Shown here piece after piece: positions 29,356 through 34,997 of a stretch of 34,997 bases of DNA. Source of the DNA: a virus. Position numbers and translations under genes: made by a program. Location: the IMG/VR virus record IMGVR_UViG_3300032116_000705, positions 1-34,997 of that record, one strand, 5' to 3'. The first letter of the stretch is position 1, and every line of letters begins with the position of its first letter. The notes beneath the pieces are model-generated. The model had not been told where the DNA came from, did not search any database, and was given only the letters and a program-made list of their open reading frames with translations.

Positions 29356-29502
29356 CTATCTCCGGTGAATGATGATGGTTTCGCACTTCGGGTCGTTAGC
29401 GACGGGTGTATCGACATCGGTCATCTTGACAATGAGAAGTGCGGCACAAACAAAGCCCAGAAAAAAGCCGTACGCTAGGTCGAGCCAATTACGCCACCTC
29501 AT
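29356..29502 (-). CDS. Tiny membrane protein, 48 aa
   Basis: A 48-residue frame from ATG 29500-29502 to TAG 29356-29358. After MRWRNWLDLAYG comes one transmembrane helix (FFLGFVCAALLIV) and a polar tail (NDPKCETIIIHRR). The start overlaps the stop of the upstream winged-helix gene by four bases (ATGA) and the stop is three bases before the next start. Function is unknown. Confidence 0.65.
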   Translation of the reverse strand: MRWRNWLDLAYGFFLGFVCAALLIVKMTDVDTPVANDPKCETIIIHRR

Positions 29503-29909
29503 ATCGCACTCCGGCCCAGTCGGGCGGGTTGGGGGTCTCGGGCCATCAGTTCACATCCCTTCGTCGTGATGCGGCGGACCATCCTCTCGGCCTTTGTGTC
29601 GGGGTCAGGGCGCGTCTCTTGCGTATCGCACAGCAAGCCAGACCGCACCAACTCCGAACAGCGGGTCGCGTACTCCGACCGCAGGTTCAGCCCCGCCCAC
29701 TCCGCCGCTTCGCGATCGGTCAGGCCCTCGGGGTGCGTGTAGTGAGCCTCAAGCAGTCGCGCCTTCGCCGTCCCCGAGCGCGGCAGAATAGCGTCTGCCG
29801 CGTTGTGCGAGGTGGCAGGGTCCGAGGCACGGGCCTTTGGCTGGATGTCAAACAACCCGAAGCTGATGGGCTGACGCCGCCGCTCCATCTCAAGTTCGAC
29901 TTCATCCAT
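29499..29909 (-). CDS. Winged-helix protein
   Basis: A 136-residue protein. The stretch ARASDPATSHNAADAI resembles a motif (DPxTSHxAA) seen in phage regulatory proteins. AKARLLEAHYTHPEGLTDRE, AAEWAGLNL and YATRCSELVRSGLL form a winged-helix fold. ATG 29909 is preferred: GGAGG lies nine bases upstream, while the earlier ATG at 29918 abuts it. It overlaps the preceding small gene by eight bases. A transcription or replication control role is likely; the target is unknown. Confidence 0.65.
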   Translation of the reverse strand: MDEVELEMERRRQPISFGLFDIQPKARASDPATSHNAADAILPRSGTAKARLLEAHYTHPEGLTDREAAEWAGLNLRSEYATRCSELVRSGLLCDTQETRPDPDTKAERMVRRITTKGCELMARDPQPARLGRSAI

Positions 29910-30108
29910 CGACCACATCCTCCGCGTCAAAGTGGTGGGCGCAGACATTCAGGCCGTGCGACATCCACGCATAGGTATCACCCGGCTGTATCGCCCCGCG
30001 CCATTCGCCTTCATGATCTTGCATATCGCAGTCCCGAGTCTCGCGGGAGACCCGTACTCTGGCCCCCCGCAACTCGTACCATTCGTGGTCTGCTCGGATG
30101 CGCTTCAT
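29902..30108 (-). CDS. Small Cys/His phage protein, 68 aa
   Basis: A 68-residue protein. VSRETRDCDMQDHEGEW then AIQPGDTYAW and NVCAHHF resemble small phage proteins with a zinc-binding Cys/His set around an I-x-PGD-x-Y loop. It begins two bases after the stop of the SSB-like gene. It may bind nucleic acid or a host protein; this is inference. Confidence 0.6.
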   Translation of the reverse strand: MKRIRADHEWYELRGARVRVSRETRDCDMQDHEGEWRGAIQPGDTYAWMSHGLNVCAHHFDAEDVVDG

Positions 30109-30110
30109 CG

Positions 30111-30755
30111 TCAGAACGGAAGCGAATCGTCCATGTCGTTATCGTCTGGCGGCGGAATCTTGCTGAAGTCAGGCGGCGGGACGCGCTTGCCACTCGGGGC
30201 TGGCATCTTGACCTCGGGTGCCTTCTCCGCTGGCTTGGCTTCCGCAAGGCCGTCGGGCTGGATGCCCTTGTCCTTCCAGCTAATCCACACGGTTGCGGTC
30301 GCGGCCTGAATCGCCGCCGCGTCGAGGCCGTAGCCGTACTTCTGCGAGGTCTGCGCCAGATGCCCCGCCACCGCATCCCAGAGCATCAGATAGTTCGCCA
30401 GAATCGCATCTCGGCGCGGCTGGACGGCACCGCTAACGGCTGGCTTGGCTGGTTCCACGCGAGCCGTCGGCTTGGGGGCCGCTGGCTGGCTCCCTGCGTA
30501 GCTCACGCCCCAGTACGGCTTGGCCCCCTTCTTTGGGTTCGGGTCGCGGCTGAAGGTCAGGTTCATCCCCACCACGCTCGACTCGTCTAGCCCGAGCCGA
30601 TCCAACTGGCGGTCAGCGGACTGCTTGGGGAGGTACAGCGTGTCGGTGCCGTCCGAGAACAACACCTGCTCGCCGTAGTTCCCCGTGACGGTCTTGCACT
30701 CGGTGACGGTCATCGTGTGGGCGTCACCCTCGTTGATCAGCTTCAGAATTGCCAT
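30111..30755 (-). CDS. Single-stranded DNA-binding protein-like
   Basis: A 214-residue protein. Residues 1-88 are beta-rich (VTECKTVTGNYGEQVLFSDG) and suit an OB fold. A Pro/Ala linker follows, then a helical segment (DAILANYLMLWDAVAGHLAQ). The extreme C-terminus DDNDMDDSLPF matches the acidic SSB tip (DxxLPF/DDDIPF), by which SSBs recruit replication and repair proteins. No classical SSB signature is visible in the core, so it may be a divergent phage SSB. Confidence 0.72.
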   Translation of the reverse strand: MAILKLINEGDAHTMTVTECKTVTGNYGEQVLFSDGTDTLYLPKQSADRQLDRLGLDESSVVGMNLTFSRDPNPKKGAKPYWGVSYAGSQPAAPKPTARVEPAKPAVSGAVQPRRDAILANYLMLWDAVAGHLAQTSQKYGYGLDAAAIQAATATVWISWKDKGIQPDGLAEAKPAEKAPEVKMPAPSGKRVPPPDFSKIPPPDDNDMDDSLPF

Positions 30756-30758
30756 TGT

Positions 30759-31031
30759 CTATCTCTCCGTCTCAACGTCTGCGAGGATGCCGTCCTCGTC
30801 GCGGAGGCGGCGTTGTGCCGCCCGTAAGTATCCTACCGTGTCGGTGATGTCCCACCATGCATTCCAGACCATCGCCAGCGCGTCCATCATCTGCTGATCA
30901 TCGTCGGTGTAGATACCCTTCATGTTGTCGTACTGCGCGACCAGCGGGTCCATCTCCCGCTGTAGGTCGTGGAGCCGTTGGCGGAAGCCCTCGACCTGCG
31001 CCAGCACCACGTTCACGCGGTCAGAGGTCAT
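30759..31031 (-). CDS. Small coiled-coil protein, 90 aa
   Basis: A 90-residue helical protein (VNVVLAQVEGFRQRLHDLQR, then an acidic YTDDDQQMMDALAMVW and a Trp-rich NAWWDITDTVGYL). ATG 31031 is chosen: GAGG lies five bases upstream, and the longer frame is basic shadow. It overlaps the preceding gene by 11 bases and is three bases from the SSB-like gene. Function is unknown. Confidence 0.6.
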   Translation of the reverse strand: MTSDRVNVVLAQVEGFRQRLHDLQREMDPLVAQYDNMKGIYTDDDQQMMDALAMVWNAWWDITDTVGYLRAAQRRLRDEDGILADVETER

Positions 31032-31266
31032 CGTAGCCTCGAGCGTAGCGGTCATCCTCGTAGTGCGCGGCTTTGGCTTCCTCTTTGCGGTCCCAGAGTT
31101 CTTCAAAGAGTTCTTCGTGTTGCTTGTCGGTCAGTTCGTGGTCGCACTCGGCCTCCTCGATATAGACCTCGTAGTCATGCGACAAACCGACCGACGGATC
31201 AGGCGGCGAGTAGTAGACGCTCACCTGCATTGGCAAACCGCACGTGGGGCAACCGACCGTTTCCAT
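31021..31266 (-). CDS. Small CxxC protein, first gene of the early operon
   Basis: An 81-residue protein beginning METVGCPTCGLPMQV, with a CPTC zinc-binding knuckle, then an acidic helical tail (ELTDKQHEELFEELWDRKEE). ATG 31266 is chosen because CACGGAGAC lies just upstream, the same leader as two genes near 27.3-27.5 kb. A promoter starts 29 bases upstream of the ATG. The family is not recognised. Confidence 0.65.
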   Translation of the reverse strand: METVGCPTCGLPMQVSVYYSPPDPSVGLSHDYEVYIEEAECDHELTDKQHEELFEELWDRKEEAKAAHYEDDRYARGYDDL

Positions 31267-31294
31267 AGGGTCTCCGTGTGAGGGGGGTGCCAAT

Positions 31295-31323
31295 AGAGTA
31301 ATGCCAAGACTTGGGGCTGTCAA
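31295..31323 (-). promoter_or_regulatory. Leftward sigma70-like promoter
   Basis: On the minus strand a perfect TTGACA (31323-31318) and TACTCT (31300-31295) are 17 bases apart. Transcription would start near 31288, giving a 22-base leader before the CxxC gene. The TTGACA is inside a GGGGCT/AGCCCC inverted repeat (31313-31330). It lies just downstream of a terminator, so the early genes would be expressed from here. Confidence 0.65.
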
Positions 31324-31330
31324 TAGCCCC

Positions 31331-31366
31331 CAAAAACAAACCCGCCGATCGGTCAGGATCGACGGG
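31331..31366 (-). terminator. Rho-independent terminator, leftward
   Basis: A 10-bp stem with one mismatch (CCCGTCGATC / GATCGGCGGG on the minus strand) around a six-base loop (31351-31356) is followed on the minus strand by TTTGTTTTTG. This is a good intrinsic terminator for transcripts arriving from the right. It sits eight bases before the TTGACA of the promoter. Confidence 0.7.
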
Positions 31367-31444
31367 CTTGGCAAGTCCCGAGGCTTCAGTATCCCCCGAC
31401 ACGGAGAGCGGGGACGTTGCGGCTGAATGATAATCCACCGTGCG

Positions 31445-31503
31445 GCGAATTGCAACGTGCGTTGTCATTTGTCGGTATCGCTAAACCTTTACCGACGATT
31501 CGC
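31445..31503 (-). ncRNA. Candidate small three-way-junction RNA element
   Basis: The 59 bases can close by GCGAAT/ATTCGC (outer stem), with two inner hairpins: GTCGGTA-N12-TACCGAC, and CAAC-GCAC-GTTG. A TATACT (31518-31513) just upstream on the minus strand could be a -10, and the terminator ends about 170 bases downstream. A transcript of roughly 175 bases is therefore possible. There is no known RNA family match by eye. The hammerhead core is absent. Confidence 0.4.
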
Positions 31504-31512
31504 AACACTTAA

Positions 31513-31518
31513 AGTATA
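31513..31518 (-). promoter_or_regulatory. Weak -10-like element
   Basis: TATACT on the minus strand matches five of six bases of the -10 consensus in an AT-rich pocket. No recognisable -35 lies 16-18 bases upstream (ATACTC at the 17-base position), so an activator or another sigma factor would be needed. Kept only because a terminator and structured element lie downstream. Confidence 0.25.
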
Positions 31519-31544
31519 GCGAAATGCTCTCTTTTGAGTATGCC

Positions 31545-31910
31545 GGGGCCATTTCCGGTCGTTACGCGGAATGGGTGGAGAGGTTGGTCGGAAGGCCAGC
31601 GGTGGGGCCGTCTGCGTGTCTACCCCGGCACAGGTAGAACTCCTTCGACGGGTAACCTGTCGGGGCCGTTGTCACCCCGTGTAACTCCCCATCGACTCCC
31701 CGAAACGACCGACCACGTTGTAGGCTGACAGAGCGTGGATTTGTTTTGATCGGGTGCGACAGGCACGGTCAGGATTGGTCGGTAGCCGTCCGTACGGCTA
31801 TCCAGCGGGAGACCGAGAGTAGGCCCGCTGTAAAACAAGAGGCCCCAACGTTCTCTCCTCTCGAAAGTCTGGACCCCCGTAGGGTTCAGAAGGAGATACT
31901 TGTTGGGGCC
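31545..31910. repeat. Spaced GGGGCC direct repeats
   Basis: GGGGCC occurs at 31545, 31604, 31662 and 31905: intervals 59, 58 and 243, the last close to four times 60. Copies three and four share more on the minus strand: GTGACAA then ACGGCCCC, with four bases (GAGA) inserted in copy four. An inverted GGCCCC at 31841 pairs with copy four. Binding sites or iterons are possible. Confidence 0.4.
31623..31665. other. Bulged stem-loop
   Basis: CCCCG + ACAGGT (31623-31627 and 31630-31635) pairs with ACCTGT + CGGGG (31655-31665), with a two-base bulge and a 19-base loop. The minus-strand loop carries AAGGAG. A TACCC/GGGTA pairing can compete with the stem. Confidence 0.5.
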
Positions 31911-31920
31911 GTTCTCTTGT
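31783..31920. other. Three consecutive stem-loops
   Basis: Hairpin 1: TAGCCGT-CCGT-ACGGCTA (31783-31800). Hairpin 2: CAGCGGG-N14-CCCGCTG (31803-31830), perfect. Element 3 (31835-31920): ACAAGAG/CTCTTGT and GCCCCAAC/GTTGGGGC as outer helices with a four-base bulge, then TCTCCT/AGGAGA, then TCTGGACCC/GGGTTCAGA with a G-U pair and a five-base loop. On the minus strand element 3 is followed by TTTT, so it might also end the transcript of the genes to the right. Four stacked helices in one element are unlikely by chance. Confidence 0.6.
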
Positions 31921-31983
31921 CACAACAGGCGCGATGCTTTCGAGGACACCGCACGGCCTAATCTACACCGATTCCTCAATCCG

Positions 31984-32271
31984 TCAAGCCGTGAAGCCGA
32001 TGCGTTTGCGCTTGGCCTCGGGCGGCATCCGCCAGTCCTCCAAGTCCTCCTCCTCCGCCACCTCAAACCCGCCGCCGTGCAACGATCCGCCGTCCACGAT
32101 TAGCTCCTCGTAGCCCGCCTGCACCAGCGTCCGCATCATATCCAGTAGCTCTTTGGCAACCGCCCCAGAATCAGTTGCCTGCACATCCGCAATCTCGATG
32201 GATAGGCCGTTCCGGTGGACGGAGACCGTGGCCTTGCGGTTCGTGAACGGGTTCGACTTGCGCCTAGTCAT
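31984..32271 (-). CDS. Small protein of unknown function, 95 aa
   Basis: ATG 32271 is taken as start; the longer frame is Arg/Cys shadow. The protein begins basic (MTRRKSNPFTNRKATVSVHR), has a helix DSGAVAKELLDMMRTLVQAG and ends with EVAEEEDLEDWRMPPEAKRK. It overlaps the upstream CxxC gene by eight bases and is the last gene before the non-coding region. No family is recognised. Confidence 0.6.
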   Translation of the reverse strand: MTRRKSNPFTNRKATVSVHRNGLSIEIADVQATDSGAVAKELLDMMRTLVQAGYEELIVDGGSLHGGGFEVAEEEDLEDWRMPPEAKRKRIGFTA

Positions 32272-32491
32272 CGGGCCACCCGTAAAGGACGCCGTTCCGC
32301 ACGATTTTCTCCATCGACGGCAGGTACCCATCGCACCACGGACACTTCACCCACGGCTGGGTCACGTCCTTCGACCGCCACCAGATCCAACCGATACCCC
32401 AGAGGTAGCCAATCTCCCCCCGATCCCGAGCGGCCTTGCGTTCAGGGCAGGGGATAGGCGACCAGTCACGGCAGACCGGGCGTTCCGTCAT
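32264..32491 (-). CDS. Small CPWC protein, 75 aa
   Basis: A 75-residue protein with VCRDWSPIPCPERKAARDRG, a Trp-rich middle (YLWGIGWIWWRSKD) and VKCPWCDGYL. Two Cys near the start and a CPWC pair suggest one zinc site. ATG 32491 overlaps the phosphoesterase stop (ATGA). The Trp-rich stretch might be membrane-associated. Function is unknown. Confidence 0.6.
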   Translation of the reverse strand: MTERPVCRDWSPIPCPERKAARDRGEIGYLWGIGWIWWRSKDVTQPWVKCPWCDGYLPSMEKIVRNGVLYGWPDD

Positions 32492-33813
32492 GGCTTCACC
32501 GTGGCGCGGGTCATGCCCACAAGATAGCCGTCGGCGTGGTAGGTGTAGGAGTCCATAGCTCTCGGCGCACCGACGTAGCCCTCGGAGGCGTGCCAACCGT
32601 CGGGCGGGCAAAGGGCTGGGTGCTGACGTATTGTCACCCCGCCGACCGTAGTGACCGCCGCCTCGGAGTGCCGGTGTCCGTGATGCACCTCACGAAGTAG
32701 CGTCTCGCCCCAATGCTGACGCGCCTCTAACGCCATCAACTCGCCCAAGTGCTTTTGTGCCTTGTCGCCGTGCGTTAACCCGATCAGGCACCGACCGTGC
32801 GTGACGTATTTACGGGTGGTATTGGTTGTGTTTATGGTGACGTTCGGGTGGCCTCGGAACTCCGCCGAGAGGATCTGCCGCAACGCCACGGTCATCACCG
32901 CATCGTGGTTGCCGGGTACCAACACGACCTCCGTGGTGGTCCGCTGGGCCATGTCAGATATGACATCACACAACGTCGAGACCGCTTCCTCAAGCATCTT
33001 CTCAACCCGCCCGTCGCGGTCGAGCGGCGTGCCTTTAGTGGTCGTGCCGTGCGGCGTATCGTAGTGCAACAGATCACCCAAGCACCACAGGGCCAGCTTG
33101 CCAGCGGGTTGCTTGGTATCCAGAAGCTCGGCTACCGACTCGCGGATCAGCCGCGTGGCGATCGAGATGTCGTAATCCTCCCAGCCCGTCTCCTTCCCCC
33201 ACGCATACTTGCCGATGTGCGGGTCCGCCAAGACAAGGGCCTGAAGGGTATCGCCTGTGACTTTCGTAACGCCCCGCGTTACTACTGGCTTGCGCTTGGC
33301 GTAGGCTCCTGCGATTAGGGCCTCGACCGCCTCCAACACGTTCGGCCCCGCCTTCGGCTTGAGCTTGACGAACACACGGTGCAGTTCGGTCGTGCTGACT
33401 TTGCCCGTGCTTGGGTCTTTGGTCGCCACCTCGTACTTGGTCGCCTGACTTTCCGCGACCTCAAACTTGGTCAGGTCCGCGCCAATGTGCGCGAGCAAGT
33501 CCTCAACCGTCTTGATCCGCTTGCCGTTGGCTCTGGCCTCGATGCCCGCCTCGCTCGCGGAGTGCTGGACCTCCTGCTCCGTCTCCTTCCCCGGCACATC
33601 AGGCAACGGCGTCTTGGGCTTCGGCCCGACCTTCCAGCCGTTCTTCTGCCGCACCATCTTGATTGACGCTTCGCCGCGCACAACCTTGCCGTCGTGGAAC
33701 TCCGCGTTGAGACGCTTCGCCGCATCCTCCGCGCTATACCCCTGCGCGGTCAACGCGGCACAACGCGCTAGCTCCTGTCTAGACCACCCGATATGGTCGC
33801 GGCGTAATGGCAT
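32488..33813 (-). CDS. Metallophosphoesterase (calcineurin-like)
   Basis: A 441-residue protein. Motifs in order: ADPHIG (196-201), CLGDLLHYD (244-252), PGNHD (300-304), THGDK (347-351), HHGHRH (377-382). These supply the two-metal phosphoesterase centre, as in Mre11/SbcD, lambda phosphatase and phage nuclease-like enzymes. Residues 1-60 (QELARCAALTAQGYSAEDAA, then VRQKNGW) resemble a helix-turn-helix, so it may act on DNA. No AGGA-type site precedes the ATG, and it starts 35 bases inside the end of the upstream gene, so coupling may drive translation. Confidence 0.85.
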   Translation of the reverse strand: MPLRRDHIGWSRQELARCAALTAQGYSAEDAAKRLNAEFHDGKVVRGEASIKMVRQKNGWKVGPKPKTPLPDVPGKETEQEVQHSASEAGIEARANGKRIKTVEDLLAHIGADLTKFEVAESQATKYEVATKDPSTGKVSTTELHRVFVKLKPKAGPNVLEAVEALIAGAYAKRKPVVTRGVTKVTGDTLQALVLADPHIGKYAWGKETGWEDYDISIATRLIRESVAELLDTKQPAGKLALWCLGDLLHYDTPHGTTTKGTPLDRDGRVEKMLEEAVSTLCDVISDMAQRTTTEVVLVPGNHDAVMTVALRQILSAEFRGHPNVTINTTNTTRKYVTHGRCLIGLTHGDKAQKHLGELMALEARQHWGETLLREVHHGHRHSEAAVTTVGGVTIRQHPALCPPDGWHASEGYVGAPRAMDSYTYHADGYLVGMTRATVKP

Positions 33814-34003
33814 CGAAGGGGGAGGTCGGGGGAGTCCAGAGATGAATCATCCTTCCATCCGGATGAAGCAATGGAACGGAGCCGTCATCGTTGCGGTCAA
33901 CATCGACGAACCCCCCATCCAAGCACCACCCACAGGCTGGGAAATGGGCATCAGTTGAGGTGCCACCGCAGTCGGGGCAGATCACGCGAATACAATTTGG
34001 CAT
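33779..34003 (-). CDS. Zinc-ribbon-like small protein, 74 aa
   Basis: CPDCGGT and CGWCLDGGF form two CxxC knuckles, a zinc ribbon. An acidic DVDRNDDGSV and a Pro-rich end follow. ATG 34003 is preferred to ATG 34012: AGGAG lies nine bases before the former but abuts the latter. It follows the spanin-like gene by about 12 bases. Function is unknown. Confidence 0.65.
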   Translation of the reverse strand: MPNCIRVICPDCGGTSTDAHFPACGWCLDGGFVDVDRNDDGSVPLLHPDGRMIHLWTPPTSPFDAITPRPYRVV

Positions 34004-34015
34004 CGTGGGCATCTC

Positions 34016-34564
34016 CTAGAATGCCACCGCGACTGCCAAGAGAAGGGCCGACCCCACGCCTAACAGAAACGCGGTCGTTCGGTTGGGACACGGCACACCC
34101 CAGATGGCACACCGCGCCGACCCCCGCGCCTCTGCCAATGCCGTCAACGTGTCAACCTGCACGCTAACCGCTTGCCGCTCATGCGCGTGAGTTATCAACA
34201 AACTGTCCACAGCGTCTTGATAACGCAAGACCTGCCGTTGATATGCCTCGGCCTCCTCCACCGTTTTGACAAGCGCCACCCGCAGTTCCTTGATGGTCGC
34301 GGAGCTATCCAGCGCCACCGCCATAGCCGAGTCTACCGACAGGCGAAAGTCGGGCGTCTTGATTGCGTTCCGCTTGACCTGCACGGTCTGTGCGGCCTTG
34401 TCGGTAGCGCGTCTGGCCTCGTCGAGCTTGACCTGCAACCCTTCCACGGTGGCCTCCAATTGCGCTATACGGGCGTCTGACGGACTTTCCCCGCCCGAGG
34501 GAAGTAGGAGTAGCCCGACCGCTATGGCGATGAGCGCGAGCGTAAACAAACGGTCATCGGTCAC
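34016..34564 (-). CDS. Spanin-like membrane protein
   Basis: A 182-residue protein with an N-terminal signal-anchor helix (LFTLALIAIAVGLLLL, residues 6-21), a long coiled coil with heptads (about 30-135, for example IAQLEATVEGLQVKLDEARR), a Cys pair (CAIWGVPC) and a C-terminal hydrophobic segment (TAFLLGVGSALLLAVAVAF). The layout and the place right after the amidase fit an Rz-like spanin that disrupts the outer membrane, but the second membrane segment is atypical; it could be a unimolecular form. GTG 34564 overlaps the amidase stop by four bases. Confidence 0.6.
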   Translation of the reverse strand: MTDDRLFTLALIAIAVGLLLLPSGGESPSDARIAQLEATVEGLQVKLDEARRATDKAAQTVQVKRNAIKTPDFRLSVDSAMAVALDSSATIKELRVALVKTVEEAEAYQRQVLRYQDAVDSLLITHAHERQAVSVQVDTLTALAEARGSARCAIWGVPCPNRTTAFLLGVGSALLLAVAVAF

Positions 34565-34997
34565 GCGAAGTCAAACAGGCGGAAGTTCGGCACGTTCTCG
34601 GGATCGGTCTTGCGGCCCTTCGGTGTAGCGACCGCCGCGTGCGTGGTCACCGCCTCAATGGGGTAGTTCTGCCGCCAATACTGGATGACGCCTTTGGCAA
34701 TGGCGATCTGTTGGGGGGTTAACGGCGTCACGCCGTCATTCGGATTGACAAAGGCGAGGCCAAGCGAGATGCCGTTGATGTTCTGGACCCCGCCCCATTC
34801 CGAGACCCCAGCGTGCCACGCGGCTCGCTCGGGGCTGACTACGCTGTAATACGTCCCGTCGGAGGCAATCAGGCCGTGGTAGCTGACCTTGCTTCCCGAT
34901 GTTTTGATCCAGTCGAGGATGCCGCGTAAGGCACCGGGGCCGGTCGCGTGGAGGACAATGACCCGAGGCCGCGCCTCATTCGGGCGGGCGGAGTGGT
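34561..34997 (-). CDS. N-acetylmuramoyl-L-alanine amidase endolysin (N-terminus cut off)
   Basis: The last 144 residues are visible. RVIVLHATGPGAL supplies the first zinc His, VSYHGLIASDGTYYSVVSP and AAWHAGVSEW are Amidase_2 landmarks, VTTHAAVATPKGRKTDPEN gives the second His and the Lys/Asp of the active site. The enzyme cuts the amide bond between muramic acid and the stem peptide to release progeny. The true start lies beyond the window. The stop overlaps the start of the spanin-like gene. Confidence 0.88.
   Translation of the reverse strand, partial: HSARPNEARPRVIVLHATGPGALRGILDWIKTSGSKVSYHGLIASDGTYYSVVSPERAAWHAGVSEWGGVQNINGISLGLAFVNPNDGVTPLTPQQIAIAKGVIQYWRQNYPIEAVTTHAAVATPKGRKTDPENVPNFRLFDFA

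Larger units (their letters stand above)
31267..31983. other. Structured non-coding region
   Basis: About 717 bp without a convincing gene on either strand; open frames here overlap, lack fitting codon use and have no neighbours in frame. It holds a terminator and promoter (31295-31366), a three-way-junction-like element (31445-31503), a stem-loop at 31623-31665, three consecutive stem-loops (31783-31920), four GGGGCC direct repeats and a repeated CGGTCAGGAT (31350 and 31766). It separates the lysis/phosphoesterase block from the early operon. Candidates are an origin, structured RNAs or a transcription switch. Confidence 0.7.

Noticed and set aside
29439-30590. Plus-strand 383-codon frame across several early genes
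   Set aside because: It spans four independently supported minus-strand genes with their own ribosome binding sites; Arg/His-rich shadow composition.
31313-31330. GGGGCT/AGCCCC hairpin as a terminator
   Set aside because: On neither strand is it followed by a T-run; the T-run lies upstream of it on the minus strand and belongs to the adjacent terminator.
31445-31503. Hammerhead ribozyme
   Set aside because: There is a three-way junction shape but no CTGANGA or GAAA core in the right places.
31900-32103. Plus-strand gene with AAGGAG four bases before TTG
   Set aside because: It runs antisense into a minus-strand gene; AAGGAG is explained by the stem of the 31835-31920 element. No other rightward gene is seen.

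Overview
The window is a nearly continuous stretch of a GC-rich tailed double-stranded DNA bacteriophage (or prophage) genome. Essentially every supported gene lies on the minus strand, so the biological reading direction is right to left. Genes are tightly packed, with many ATGA, GTGA and TGATG stop/start overlaps. A large terminase, an HK97-type portal, protease and capsid, head-tail joining proteins, a G/GT frameshift pair, a short tape measure and a J-like tail tip protein indicate a siphovirus-like virion. No integrase, repressor, tRNA, CRISPR array or insertion sequence was found. The host cannot be named from the sequence. An amidase next to a spanin-like protein weakly favours a Gram-negative host.

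Layout in transcription order (right to left). 34997-31984: lysis and nucleic-acid genes (partial amidase, spanin-like membrane protein, zinc-binding proteins, metallophosphoesterase). 31983-31267: about 717 bp without a convincing gene, the largest gap in the window. It is packed with stem-loops and ends in a leftward terminator followed at once by a leftward sigma70-like promoter. 31266-25969: small early-type genes, including an SSB-like protein, an HNH protein, a Vsr-like nuclease, helix-turn-helix proteins, a CmcI-like SAM enzyme, several Cys-rich putative zinc proteins and tiny membrane proteins. 25966-21738: a PD-(D/E)xK-like protein, a family 2 glycosyltransferase, a TerS-like protein, a beta-class DNA methyltransferase and the large terminase. 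21669-14411: a portal/MuF fusion, an S74 fibre, a HExxH protein, the prohead protease and the major capsid protein. 14340-9828: a capsid-adjacent small domain fused to a glycosyltransferase, connectors, tail completion proteins and the tail tube. 9818-2310: tail chaperones, tape measure, tail tip protein with collagen-like repeats. 2310-104: two paralogous glycosyltransferases, then the start of a membrane protein at the left edge.

The most distinctive theme is four glycosyltransferase genes in the packaging and virion modules. Two follow directly on a tail protein that ends in Thr-rich Gly-x-y collagen-like repeats with an embedded carbohydrate-binding-like domain, and a third is fused to a capsid-adjacent small domain. 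A SAM methyltransferase of a type common in glycan clusters is encoded in the early region. A phage-encoded glycan-decoration system for the virion is the leading hypothesis; it is inference, not proof. The second theme is the structured non-coding region at 31.3-31.95 kb, a candidate for a phage RNA, an origin or a transcription switch.

Six small genes below 60 codons were recovered by reading the gaps: the left-edge gene, 16593-16748, 24327-24494, 25969-26133, 26241-26360 and 29356-29502. Many starts were moved inward from the longest open frame using ribosome binding sites and stop/start overlaps.
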